DNA of 64,000 nucleotides, from positions 62,001 through 126,000 of the forward strand of contig NZ_SIJL01000004.1 in the NCBI RefSeq assembly GCF_004307015.1. The letters are read 5' to 3'. Origin of the DNA: Thermus thermamylovorans. Its GTDB lineage: Bacteria; Deinococcota; Deinococci; Deinococcales; Thermaceae. The position numbers and the translations under genes are program-made. Positions within the stretch are counted from its first letter, which is position 1. Each line of letters begins with the position of its first letter. The notes under the pieces are model-generated. The model was not told where the DNA came from, searched no databases, and worked only from the letters and a program-made list of their open reading frames with translations. Below are positions 10,847 through 20,133 of the stretch, piece by piece.

Positions 10847-11601
10847 AGGGCCCCGAGGAGATGGAGGCGGTGGTGGAGCTCCAGCGGGAGGTCTGGGGCC
10901 GCGCGGAAAGCGATCTGGTACCAAGGGGCCTTCTCATTGCGGTTCAGGATGAAGGGGGCCTGGTGGCGGGAGCCTTCGTGGAAGGGCGGATGGTGGGCTT
11001 CGTCTTTGGCTTCCCTACCCAAGACCCCACCTTGCAGCACTCCCACATGCTGGGGGTGCTGGAGCCCTACCGGGGCACGGGGGCCGCCCTCCTCCTGAAG
11101 CGCTTCCAGCGGGACTGGTGCCTGGCCCGGGGCATCCAGAGGGTGGTCTGGACCTTCGACCCCCTGCGGGGCCCTAACGCCAACTTCAACCTGAGGAAGC
11201 TTGGGGCCACCGCCAGAACCTACCTCCCCGACCACTACGGCCCCATGACAGGCATCAACGCCGGGGCCCCCTCGGACCGGCTCCTGGCGGAGTGGGACCT
11301 CCTGGCCGAGCGGGTCTACGCCCGCATCTACGCCCCGCCGCCAGACCCCGAGGTGGCGGGCCTTCCCCAGGCCAACCGGGTGGAGGGAGAGGAGCCCCTG
11401 GAGGCCTACCTGGACCTGGAAGCCCCCCGCCTCCTCTTCCAGATCCCCGAGGACTGGGGAAGGATCCTGCGGGAAGACCCAGCCCTAGCGCTAGCGTGGC
11501 GGGAACACAGCCGCCTGGTCCTGGGCCACTACTTCGCCCGGGGCTACCGGGCCGTGGATTTCGCCCGAAACCCCAACCGCTATGTTCTGGCTAAAGACTG
11601 A
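10819..11601 (+). CDS. GNAT family N-acyltransferase
   Basis: A 260-residue protein starting at ATG 10819, overlapping the racemase gene by 28 bp. The N-terminal 150 residues have a GNAT layout: [16 protein letters not shown] (beta strands), [25 protein letters not shown] as the acyl-CoA pyrophosphate loop region, and [20 protein letters not shown]. The C-terminal part is less conserved and ends in a [17 protein letters not shown] helix. Linked racemase and GNAT genes are known in bacteria that convert D- to L-amino acids through N-succinyl intermediates. That role is inferred here from gene order only. Confidence 0.8.
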
Positions 11602-12691
11602 GCTCTGGACCGCGGAGGTGGTCTACACCGGCTTCGGCACCCCCATGCTCCGGGGGGCCATCGCGGTCCAGGGAAGGCACGTGGTGGGCCAGGGCTCCCT
11701 GGAGGAGCTCAAGGGGCGCTTCCCCGAGGCGGAGGTGGTGCCCAAGGGGAAAGCCCTCTTCCCTCCCCCGGTGAACGCCCACACCCACCTGGACCTCTCC
11801 CTTCACCCCCTTTACCGGGGCCCCTTTTCCGGCTTCATCCCCCACGTGGTGGCCCATCGGGAAAGGCGGGGGCTGGAGGCGGCGCAGAAGGGCCTGGAGG
11901 AGCTTCTGGCCTCCGGAGCGGGGGCTTTTGCCGACGTGGTGTTCAAGGACGAGGTCATGGAGTTCCTGCTCCGGGAAAGCCCCCTTCCCGGGGTGGCCTT
12001 CTACGAGGTCTTCGCCCCGGACCCCGAGGACGCCGAGGAAGTGTTCCAGCAGGTCCAGGCCAAGATCAGGGCCTGGCGACGCCTGGAGGGACGGGTGCGG
12101 GTGGGGCTTTCCCCCCATGCCCCCTACTCGGTGAGCGCCCCCCTGTTGCGGCGGCTCGCCCAGTACGCCAGGGCTGAGGGCCTCCCCCTCATGGTCCACG
12201 CGGGGGAAAGCCTCGAGGAGGTGGCCTTTCTCCTGAGGAGGGAAGGCCCCCTGGCCGAGGTCCACCGCCGCTTCAGCCAGACCCCCTGGGCCCCCCCAGG
12301 CCTCACCCCCATCCGCCACCTCCACGCCCTGGGGGTCCTGGGACCCCACACCGCCTTGGTCCACGGGGTGCAGGTGGACGAGGAGGAGGTGCGGCTCCTC
12401 GCGGAGACCGGGACCAAGGTGATCCTCTGCCCCCGCTCCAACGCGGGGCTAGGGGTGGGGGAAGCCCCCCTCGCCCTCTATGCCCGCCACGGGGTGGAGC
12501 TCGCCCTGGGCACCGACTCCCTGGCCTCTAGTCCGGACCTGGACGTGAAAAACGAGGTCCTGTTCCTGTGGGAGAGGGCTGACCCCCGCCTCCTGGTGCG
12601 GGCCCTCACCCGGGGCGGGTACCGGGCGTTGGGCCTCCCCAGCCCACGGCTCGCCCGGGGCACCCCATCGGCTTTGGTACACTCCCTCTAA
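11582..12691 (+). CDS. Amidohydrolase/deaminase of the COG0402 group (possible aminodeoxyfutalosine deaminase)
   Basis: A 369-residue cyclic amidohydrolase. The metal site is complete: HTHLDLS near the N-terminus, HAPYSVS and MVHAGES in the middle, LVHGVQ, and the late GTDSLASS with the catalytic Asp. This is the pattern of S-adenosylhomocysteine/guanine-type deaminases. Deinococcus has a COG0402 enzyme that deaminates 6-aminodeoxyfutalosine in menaquinone synthesis, a plausible role here because Thermus uses that pathway. A desuccinylase role for the racemase system is less likely given the deaminase motifs. It overlaps the GNAT gene by 20 bp and the ClC gene by 1 bp. Confidence 0.75.
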   Translation: MFWLKTELWTAEVVYTGFGTPMLRGAIAVQGRHVVGQGSLEELKGRFPEAEVVPKGKALFPPPVNAHTHLDLSLHPLYRGPFSGFIPHVVAHRERRGLEAAQKGLEELLASGAGAFADVVFKDEVMEFLLRESPLPGVAFYEVFAPDPEDAEEVFQQVQAKIRAWRRLEGRVRVGLSPHAPYSVSAPLLRRLAQYARAEGLPLMVHAGESLEEVAFLLRREGPLAEVHRRFSQTPWAPPGLTPIRHLHALGVLGPHTALVHGVQVDEEEVRLLAETGTKVILCPRSNAGLGVGEAPLALYARHGVELALGTDSLASSPDLDVKNEVLFLWERADPRLLVRALTRGGYRALGLPSPRLARGTPSALVHSL

Positions 12692-14067
12692 TGCGGCCGC
12701 CGGGCTTCGGGCAGCGGCAAGCGGGGTTTCCCCTCTGGGAAGGGGAGGTGCGCCACACCGGCCCCCTCATCCTCTACAGCGCCTTCACGGGGGCCTTGGC
12801 TGGGCTCCTGGCCGCCGGGGCCACCGCCCTCCTGCGGGGCCTGGGGCTGGGCTTCGGCACCCTTTTCGGCTACCTGCCCCCTGCCGCCCCGGGAGAGGGC
12901 GGCCTGGCCCAGGCCTTCACCGGACCCGGGCCCTGGCCCCTGGCCTTCCTCCTACCCCCGCTTTTTGCCCTCACCAGCTTCCTGGGCACGGGCCAGGGCC
13001 TGGCGGCCTTTTTGCGCCAGGCCCGGGAAGGCCTGCCCACCCCCCGCCTGGCCCATCCCCGGGGGGTTCTGGGGGGCATCCTGCAGCTATCCCTCTACTC
13101 CCCCCTGGGCCGGGAGGGGCCTTTGGGGGTGCTGGGGCTTTGGCTGGGCACCGCCTTGGACCGGCGGTTTCCCCGCCTGGGGGGAGGGCTGGCCTTCGCC
13201 GGCCTGGCGGCGGGACTGGGCGCCGGGCTGCACGCCCCGGTGGCCGGGGCCCTCCTGGCCACGGAAATCCTCTACCGGAGCCTCCTCCTGGAAGCCAAGG
13301 CCCTCACCCCGGCCCTCATCGGGGCCCTCTCCGGTTTCGCCCTGTACGGCGCCTTCTTCGGCTACAGCCCCCTCCTACCCTTCCGGGCGGAGGTGGACCT
13401 GCGGGCGGTGCCCTTCGGGGCCCTGGTGGGGCTTCTGGCAGCGGCGCTTGCGGCCTTGTGGCTGGGGGGTGGCCGCCTCCTGGAGCGGGGGCTGCGGCAC
13501 CTCCCCTTCCCCCTGCGGCACGGCCTTTTGGGGCTGGCCCTGGCCCTCCTCCTCCTCCTCCTGCCGGAGGCCCTGGGGACGGGCCTGGGCTGGGTGGCGG
13601 TGGCCGCCACGCCCCTCCTCTCCCCCGCGGCCGTGGGCTACCTCCTCCTGGCCAAAGCCCTCCTCCTCATCCTGGCCACGGGCGTCCGGGCCTACGGGGG
13701 GGCCTTCACCCCGGCCCTGGCCCTGGGAGGGCTGTTGGGGATCCTGGTGGCCCGGTTTCTGGAGCCCCTGGCAGTGCCCCTCGAGGGCCTGGCCTTGGCA
13801 GGGGGGGCCGCGGTCCTGGCGGCGGTGGCCCGGGCCCCCTTCGCCGCCACGGTGCTGGCCCTGGAGTGGGGCGGTTACGCCACCTTGCCCCTGGTCCTGC
13901 CCGCGGTGGTCCTGGCCTACGCCCTCACCCCCGCCCCCGACCCCGAGGAGGGGCCTAGGGAAGGGCCCCGTGGGCCGGGGGACGCTCCGTCTGAAAGGCC
14001 TCCGCAAAGGGAACCCCAGCCTCCAGACCCAGGAGCCTCCGGCGAGCGCGAAACTCCTCCAAGGTGA
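12691..14067 (+). CDS. ClC-type chloride channel/transporter
   Basis: A 458-residue protein with at least ten hydrophobic segments. The second ClC signature, PLGREGPLGV with the gating Glu, is at about residues 130-139, and the third, GGAFTPALALGG, is present. The first signature (GSGIP) is replaced by LGTGQGLAAF, so the ion selectivity region is divergent. The final 48 residues are a Pro/Glu/Arg-rich tail after the last helix, and their codons are antisense to the end of the convergent deacetylase gene (113-bp overlap). The start ATG overlaps the upstream stop as TAATG. Confidence 0.85.
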   Translation: MRPPGFGQRQAGFPLWEGEVRHTGPLILYSAFTGALAGLLAAGATALLRGLGLGFGTLFGYLPPAAPGEGGLAQAFTGPGPWPLAFLLPPLFALTSFLGTGQGLAAFLRQAREGLPTPRLAHPRGVLGGILQLSLYSPLGREGPLGVLGLWLGTALDRRFPRLGGGLAFAGLAAGLGAGLHAPVAGALLATEILYRSLLLEAKALTPALIGALSGFALYGAFFGYSPLLPFRAEVDLRAVPFGALVGLLAAALAALWLGGGRLLERGLRHLPFPLRHGLLGLALALLLLLLPEALGTGLGWVAVAATPLLSPAAVGYLLLAKALLLILATGVRAYGGAFTPALALGGLLGILVARFLEPLAVPLEGLALAGGAAVLAAVARAPFAATVLALEWGGYATLPLVLPAVVLAYALTPAPDPEEGPREGPRGPGDAPSERPPQREPQPPDPGASGERETPPR

Positions 14068-14617
14068 AGGGCCAGCGGTAGAAGTCGCGGTAGAAGCTGA
14101 ACACCGCCTCGGCCACCTCCTGGGTGGCGGTGGTGTCCACGTAGACCCAGGGGCGGGGGAGGTCCCGCCGGGGGTAGTGGTAGAGCCGCACCGGCTTCCG
14201 GTAGGCCTCCTTCACCAGCTTGGGAATGCGGCAGAGCTTCAGGGCGGAAAGCACCGCCTGGTGGGTGGCCCGGTGGTCGGGGTGGACGTCCAGGGGGTCC
14301 CAGGTGATGACGGCGTCGGGCTGGAACTCGGCCATCAGCCGGGCCAGGGCCAAGGCCTCCTCCCGGCCACCCGTGAGAAAGGTGTCGGCAAAGGGGAGGA
14401 AGCGGGGCTCGGCCCCCAAAAGCCCCGCCACGTGGGCCCCGTGGTCCTCCCGGACGCGGGCCACCTCCTCGGGAGGGGCTTCCCCAAACTGGCTCGCCAG
14501 CTCCCCCCGGGTCATCCAGACCAAAAGCACCCGGTCCCCCCGCCGGGCGTGGAGGGCCAGGGTCCCGGCAGCACCGATCTCGTCGTCGGGGTGGGCGAAG
14601 ACGGCCATCAGGTTCAT
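13955..14617 (-). CDS. LmbE/PIG-L family N-acetylglucosaminyl deacetylase (bacillithiol BshB-like)
   Basis: A 220-residue zinc deacetylase. The metal site AHPDDE is at about residues 8-13 and the distal HPDHRATH near residue 113. Such enzymes remove the acetyl group from GlcNAc-malate in bacillithiol synthesis or act on other GlcNAc substrates; T. thermophilus has a structurally known homologue of similar size. Start ATG 14617 is preferred to ATG 14623 because a TAGACT -10 element ends 7 nt before it, so the upstream ATG would not be transcribed. The 3' 113 bp overlap the convergent ClC gene. Confidence 0.85.
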   Translation of the reverse strand: MNLMAVFAHPDDEIGAAGTLALHARRGDRVLLVWMTRGELASQFGEAPPEEVARVREDHGAHVAGLLGAEPRFLPFADTFLTGGREEALALARLMAEFQPDAVITWDPLDVHPDHRATHQAVLSALKLCRIPKLVKEAYRKPVRLYHYPRRDLPRPWVYVDTTATQEVAEAVFSFYRDFYRWPFTLEEFRARRRLLGLEAGVPFAEAFQTERPPAHGALP

Positions 14618-14624
14618 CCCCATA

Positions 14625-14630
14625 AGTCTA
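14625..14630 (-). promoter_or_regulatory. -10 element TAGACT deciding the start of the LmbE-family gene
   Basis: On the minus strand TAGACT is followed by TATGGGG and then ATG 14617. An mRNA starting 6-8 nt after the hexamer would begin at or next to this second ATG. Confidence 0.55.
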
Positions 14631-14640
14631 GCCCAAGGGG

Positions 14641-14646
14641 TATCAT
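14641..14646 (+). promoter_or_regulatory. -10 element TATCAT for the leaderless SLC13 gene
   Basis: TATCAT is followed by GCCCCG and then GTG 14653, again with no ribosome site. Confidence 0.5.
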
Positions 14647-14652
14647 GCCCCG

Positions 14653-15996
14653 GTGGGCCGCGCGCTTCCCCTCCTGCGCCTCCTCCCCGGGCCCCTCCTC
14701 TTCCTCCTGACCCTCCTCGGGCCCGGGGAGCTCCCTCCGCAGGGTAGGGTGGGCCTGGGGCTCCTCCTTTGGATGGTGGCCTGGTGGAGCTTCGGGGGGC
14801 TGCCCCTGGCCCTCCCCGCCCTCCTGCCCCTCCTGGTGCTCCCCGCCTCCAGGACCCTGGCCGAGGGTGAGGTGGCGGGGGCTTACGGGCAGCCGGTGGT
14901 CTTCCTCCTCCTGGGGGCGCTCCTCCTGGGCCTAGGGCTGGAGCGGAGCGGGCTACCCCAGAGGCTAGCCCTCTGGCTCCTCGCGGGCTTGGGGGGCCAT
15001 CCGGGAAGGCTGCTTCTGGCCCTCATGGGCCTCACCGGCCTGTTTTCCATGTGGATCTCCAACACCGCCGCCACCGCCCTGATGCTGGCGGCGGCCAAGC
15101 CCCTCCTGGCCGAGACCGCCCCTCGGTTCCGCACCGGCCTGGTCCTGGGGGTGGCTTTCGCCAGCTCCATCGGCGGGATGGCCACCCTGGTGGGCACGCC
15201 CCCCAACGCCCTCCTGGCAGGCTACCTGCGGGAGACCCTGGGCCGGCCCCTGGAGATGGCCTCCTGGATGGCTCTGGCCCTGCCCGCCAGCCTGGCCCTC
15301 CTCCTCCTGGCCTGGGGGTGGCTCCTCTGGCTGTTTCCCCCTCCTAAGGGAGCGAGGCTAGGGGCCCTCCCCCAGACCCCAGGCCCCTGGCGGCCGGAGG
15401 AGGTCTGGGCGGGGGCCATCCTGGGGCTGGCCCTCCTGGGCTTCCTCCTCCGGGGCCCCCTGGGCCTCCCCTTGAGCGACGCCGGGGTGGCCCTCCTGGC
15501 GGCGAGCCTCTTCTTCCTGCCCCTGCCTCGGGCCAGACCCCTGCCCTGGCCCGAGGCCCGGGGGATCCCCTGGGAGGTCCTCCTCCTGGTGGGGGGCGGC
15601 CTGGCCCTGGGGAAGGCCCTCGAGGCCGGAGGGCTGCCGGAACTCCTCCTCCAGGGCCTGCCCCAAGGGGAGGTGCCCCCCTACGGGGTCCTGGCCCTGC
15701 TGGTCCTCCTCTCCGGCGGCCTTTCCGCCTTCCTCTCCAACACCGCCACCGCCGCCGCCCTCATCCCCCTGGTGGCGGCGGCCGCCCCCGGGCTCGGCCT
15801 GGACGCCTTCCCCGCCTTGGCGGCGGTGGCCCTGGGGAGCTCCCTGGCCTTCCTCCTCCCCATCTCCACCCCCGCCAACGCCCTGGCCAGCGCCCAGGGG
15901 GTGGGGACCTGGGAGATGGTGCGGGCCGGGCTTCCCCTCCAGCTCCTCGGGGCCCTGGTCCTGCCCCTCTTCCTCCTCCTGGGCCTCGGAACCTGA
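14653..15996 (+). CDS. SLC13/DASS family anion transporter
   Basis: A 447-residue membrane protein with about twelve hydrophobic stretches and internal twofold repeats. Each half has the signature of divalent anion/sodium symporters, Ser-Asn-Thr: ISNTAATALMLAAAKPLL in the first half and LSNTATAAALIPLVAAAA in the second. Each is followed by a small-residue loop with conserved Pro-Asn (VGTPPNALLAGY and ISTPANALASA). Substrates of the family are dicarboxylates, citrate, sulfate or phosphate; which applies is not readable. Start GTG 14653 rests on the -10 spacing. Confidence 0.88.
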   Translation: MGRALPLLRLLPGPLLFLLTLLGPGELPPQGRVGLGLLLWMVAWWSFGGLPLALPALLPLLVLPASRTLAEGEVAGAYGQPVVFLLLGALLLGLGLERSGLPQRLALWLLAGLGGHPGRLLLALMGLTGLFSMWISNTAATALMLAAAKPLLAETAPRFRTGLVLGVAFASSIGGMATLVGTPPNALLAGYLRETLGRPLEMASWMALALPASLALLLLAWGWLLWLFPPPKGARLGALPQTPGPWRPEEVWAGAILGLALLGFLLRGPLGLPLSDAGVALLAASLFFLPLPRARPLPWPEARGIPWEVLLLVGGGLALGKALEAGGLPELLLQGLPQGEVPPYGVLALLVLLSGGLSAFLSNTATAAALIPLVAAAAPGLGLDAFPALAAVALGSSLAFLLPISTPANALASAQGVGTWEMVRAGLPLQLLGALVLPLFLLLGLGT

Positions 15997-16061
15997 GGCC
16001 ACTCCAGGCGGACAGAGTCCGCGTGGGGGATCCAGCGAAGGGGTGCGCGCGGCCTTTGCAT

Positions 16062-16141
16062 GGGGAAGGAAGCACAAGGTTCCCCGGAAAAAGGTGGCGG
16101 AAGGGGGCACGGACGCCCGCCGCGGCCCCCGGGAGGGGCCG
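16062..16141. other. Two hairpins in the 191-bp gap between the SLC13 gene and aroH
   Basis: GGGGAA at 16062-16067 pairs with TTCCCC at 16080-16085 across a 12-nt loop and is followed by GGAAAAA. CGGCCCC at 16123-16129 pairs with GGGGCCG at 16135-16141 across 5 nt. Either could end the SLC13 transcript. I see no recognisable riboswitch and no coding signal in the gap. Confidence 0.3.
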
Positions 16142-16172
16142 GGCGCGTCTTGCCCCCGGGGGCCCAAGCCGC

Positions 16173-16178
16173 TAGGAT
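16173..16178 (+). promoter_or_regulatory. -10 element TAGGAT upstream of aroH
   Basis: TAGGAT is followed by 9 nt and ATG 16188, without a ribosome site, again compatible with a leaderless or nearly leaderless mRNA. Confidence 0.45.
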
Positions 16179-16187
16179 GGGCCCAAC

Positions 16188-16556
16188 ATGGTGCGGGGCA
16201 TCCGCGGCGCCATCACCGTGGAGGAGGATACCCCCGAGGCCATCCATCGGGCCACAAGGGAACTTCTCCTTAAGATGCTGGAGGCCAACGGCATCCAAAG
16301 CCACGAGGAGCTGGCCGCGGTTATCTTCACCGTCACCGAGGACCTCTCCTCCGCCTTCCCCGCGGAGGCCGCCCGCCAGATCGGCATGCACCGGGTGCCC
16401 CTCCTCTCCGCCCGGGAGGTGCCGGTGCCGGGGAGCCTGCCCCGGGTCATCCGGGTTCTCGCCCTCTGGAACACCGACACCCCCCAGGATCGGGTGCGGC
16501 ACGTCTACCTGCGGGAGGCGGTGCGCCTGAGGCCTGACCTGGAAAGCGCCCAGTAA
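16188..16556 (+). CDS. aroH: Chorismate mutase, AroH type
   Basis: A 122-residue enzyme that converts chorismate to prephenate for phenylalanine and tyrosine synthesis. It belongs to the pseudo-alpha/beta-barrel AroH class of Bacillus subtilis: [15 protein letters not shown] with the active-site Arg near residue 6, [17 protein letters not shown] in the middle, and [16 protein letters not shown] at the C-terminus. It is nearly identical, as far as I recall, to the T. thermophilus protein of the same length. It stands alone, flanked by promoter-like and hairpin sequences, so it is likely monocistronic. Confidence 0.95.
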   Translation: MVRGIRGAITVEEDTPEAIHRATRELLLKMLEANGIQSHEELAAVIFTVTEDLSSAFPAEAARQIGMHRVPLLSAREVPVPGSLPRVIRVLALWNTDTPQDRVRHVYLREAVRLRPDLESAQ

Positions 16557-16567
16557 TGCCACCCCGT

Positions 16568-16582
16568 GGGGACCGCGTCCCC
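16568..16582. terminator. Small hairpin between convergent aroH and the aldehyde dehydrogenase gene
   Basis: GGGGAC pairs with GTCCCC across a 3-nt loop 12 nt after aroH. It lacks a U-tract; the 84-bp gap has further GC-rich pairing but no clear classical terminator. Confidence 0.3.
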
Positions 16583-16640
16583 TCGAGGCCCCGGCAAAGG
16601 GGCGGGGGAGGTTCCCGCCTGGGGCAGTGGGGCGAAGGGC

Positions 16641-18248
16641 TCAGCGGGAAGGGGTATCGAAGCCCAAAACCTCGGCCCAGGGCGCGGCGGGCTTGGGGCT
16701 TGCGTAGCCGGTGTCCATCTGGGCGAGTTGCAGCCGCCCCGAGTACTCCTCGTTCACCGCCTGCCAGTAGGTGTACTCCTCCAGGACCCAGATCCCCGAC
16801 TCCCGCGCCCCGTTGCCGCTGGCCTTCACCCCGCCGAAGGGCAGGTGGGCCTCGGCGCCCACGGTGGTGTTGTTGACGCTGGTCATCCCCGCCCGGATGC
16901 CCACCTTGAAGCGGTAGGCCCAGTGGCGGTGGTGGGTGTAGATGGCGCTGGAGAGGCCATAGGGGGTGCTGTTGGCCACCTCGAGGGCCTCCTCGATCCC
17001 GTCCACCTTCACCAGGTTGACCGTGGGGCCGAAGATCTCCTCCTCAAACTGGCGCATGCCGGGACGGGCCTCCCAGACCGTGGGCCAGCCGAATAGCCCC
17101 GCCTCCGGGTCCCCCAGGAAACGCGGGTAGGGGTTTTCCCGGGTAATCCGGCCCTGGCCGAAGAGCAAGGTAGCCCCGTCCTCCTCTCCCCAAACGTAGT
17201 GTTCCCGCCAACGCTGGAACAGGCGGTCGTTGATAAAGGGGCCATAGGTGACCTCGGGGTGGAGAAGGGGATTCCCCACCACCGTGGCCTCGGTCCTTTC
17301 CAGGAAGCGCCGCTTGAACTCCTCGTAGATGGGGGCGTCCACGATGATGTTCCCCGCGGAGGTGCACCGCTGTCCCCCGGTGGCAAAGGCGCTCCACCAG
17401 GCCCCCTCCACCGCCAGGTCCAGATCGGCGTCCCGCATGACCACCAGGGGGTTCTTGCCCCCGAGCTCCAGGGTGGGCCTTATCAGGTTCCGGCCCGCCA
17501 CCTCCCCGATGAGGCGCCCCACCTGGGTGCTCCCCGTGAAGGCGAACTTGTTGAGGAGGCCCTCGTCCATGAGCTCCACCAGCCACTGGCCGGTGGAGTC
17601 CTTCCCCCCGCCGAAGACCACGTTGATGACCCCAGGAGGCAGGCCCGCCTCCTCGAAGAGCCTCACGAAGATGTAGGAAAGGGTCGGGGAGTCATCCGAG
17701 GGCTTCCAGACCACCGCGTTCCCGGTGAGCACGGCGGGGATCAGCTTCCAGCTGGGCACGGCGATGGGGAAGTTCCCGGCGGTGATCATCCCCACCACCC
17801 CCAAGGGCCTGCGGAAGGTGAAGAGCTCCTTGTCCCGCATCTCGCTGGGCACGGTTTGGCCGTAGAGCCTCCGCCCCTCGGAGGCGAAGAAGAGGGCGGT
17901 GTCGATGGCCTCCTGCACGTCCCCGCCCGCCTCCTTGAAGGTCTTCCCCACCTCCCGCACCATGAGCCGGGTCAGGGTGGGCTTCTCCCGCTCCAGGATT
18001 TTGGCCAGGTTGAAAAGCATCTGGCCCCGCACGGGGGCCGGGGTCTGGCTCCACTCCCTAAAAGCCTCCCGCGCCTTGAGAGCCGCCTTCCTTAGGGTCT
18101 CCTTGGTGCCCTCGGGGAAGCGGGCCACCAGGTCCTCCCGGTCCGCGGGGTTGCGCCTTTCCCGGACCTCTCCCTCGTGGACTTCCTCACCCCCGATGAG
18201 GTGGCCAAACTCCAGGGCGTGGCCGTACTTGCTGGGAAACGCCTTCAT
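16641..18248 (-). CDS. Aldehyde dehydrogenase (NAD(P)-dependent)
   Basis: A 535-residue enzyme oxidising aldehydes to acids. The nucleotide-binding KFAFTGSTQVGRLIGE is followed by the general base in LELGGKNPLV, the catalytic Cys in GGQRCTSAGN and the late EEIFGPTVNLVKV. A C-terminal extension (about 35 residues after EEYTYWQAVNEEYSG) is reminiscent of the long-tailed T. thermophilus ALDH of about 530 residues. Start ATG 18248 is preferred over ATG 18290: GGAGGT precedes it by 5 nt and a TAAAAT -10 lies just upstream; the longer start would overlap the divergent EamA start. The true substrate is unknown; it is not clearly a P5C dehydrogenase. Confidence 0.88.
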   Translation of the reverse strand: MKAFPSKYGHALEFGHLIGGEEVHEGEVRERRNPADREDLVARFPEGTKETLRKAALKAREAFREWSQTPAPVRGQMLFNLAKILEREKPTLTRLMVREVGKTFKEAGGDVQEAIDTALFFASEGRRLYGQTVPSEMRDKELFTFRRPLGVVGMITAGNFPIAVPSWKLIPAVLTGNAVVWKPSDDSPTLSYIFVRLFEEAGLPPGVINVVFGGGKDSTGQWLVELMDEGLLNKFAFTGSTQVGRLIGEVAGRNLIRPTLELGGKNPLVVMRDADLDLAVEGAWWSAFATGGQRCTSAGNIIVDAPIYEEFKRRFLERTEATVVGNPLLHPEVTYGPFINDRLFQRWREHYVWGEEDGATLLFGQGRITRENPYPRFLGDPEAGLFGWPTVWEARPGMRQFEEEIFGPTVNLVKVDGIEEALEVANSTPYGLSSAIYTHHRHWAYRFKVGIRAGMTSVNNTTVGAEAHLPFGGVKASGNGARESGIWVLEEYTYWQAVNEEYSGRLQLAQMDTGYASPKPAAPWAEVLGFDTPSR

Positions 18249-18265
18249 GCCGACCTCCAGGAGGG

Positions 18266-18271
18266 ATTTTA
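18266..18271 (-). promoter_or_regulatory. -10 element TAAAAT for the aldehyde dehydrogenase gene
   Basis: TAAAAT (minus strand) lies 17 nt before ATG 18248, which has its own GGAGGT ribosome site, so this transcript would carry a short leader. Confidence 0.5.
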
Positions 18272-18276
18272 CCCGG

Positions 18277-18282
18277 TAGGCT
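18277..18282 (+). promoter_or_regulatory. -10 element TAGGCT for the leaderless EamA gene
   Basis: TAGGCT is followed by TGGGGC and ATG 18289, only 5 bp from the opposed -10 of the aldehyde dehydrogenase gene. Confidence 0.45.
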
Positions 18283-18288
18283 TGGGGC

Positions 18289-19607
<1,319 letters not shown>

Positions 19608-20123
19608 TCATACCTCCACCAGGGTGAGGGCGTTTTCCCCGTAGACCCGGCGCTCCCCGAAGGGGAGGTAGAGCTCCTTGGGGTGCTGGAGGACGCAAAG
19701 CCCCCCTTCCTCCACCAAACCGCTTTCCAGGAGGGCCCGGAAGGCCTCCGCCAGGTCCAAGGCGTAGGGGGGGGCCATGAAGGCCACGGTGTAGCGTTCC
19801 CCCCTGGCCCTGGCCTCGGGCAGGAAGACCTCCACCGGCAGGGGGACGATGCGGGCCGGAAGGCCGGTGCGCCGGAGGTTTTCCCGGAGAAGGGCGATGG
19901 CCTCACGGTCCTTCTCCACCAAGGTGGCCTCGAAGCCCTCGCTGGCGGCCTCCAGGCCCACCGCCCCGCTGCCCGCGTAGAGGTCCAGGAAGCGGCCCCG
20001 CCCGGGGTAGCGCAGGCGCAGGTAGTCGAAGAGGGCCTTGCGCAGGCGCACCGGGGAAGGCCGAGCCGAGGAGGGGACCTTCAAGGGCACGCCCCGGGCT
20101 TTGCCGCCCAGGATCCTCACCAC
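19608..20123 (-). CDS. rsmD: 16S rRNA G966 N2-methyltransferase
   Basis: A 171-residue Rossmann methyltransferase expected to methylate guanine 966 of 16S rRNA. It begins VVRILGGKARGVPLKVP with the RsmD N-terminal motif and RPSPVRLRKALFDYL, then the SAM loop FLDLYAGSGAVGLEAASEG and the acidic LVEKD. Motif IV reads MAPPYALD rather than DPPY or NPPY, which is unusual. GTG 20123 is chosen because homology starts there and the upstream gene stops 10 bp before. Length equals that recalled for the T. thermophilus structure of this family. It sits between the transporter gene and coaD in one operon. Confidence 0.9.
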   Translation of the reverse strand: MVRILGGKARGVPLKVPSSARPSPVRLRKALFDYLRLRYPGRGRFLDLYAGSGAVGLEAASEGFEATLVEKDREAIALLRENLRRTGLPARIVPLPVEVFLPEARARGERYTVAFMAPPYALDLAEAFRALLESGLVEEGGLCVLQHPKELYLPFGERRVYGENALTLVEV

Positions 20124-20133
20124 GCCCTTTAGC

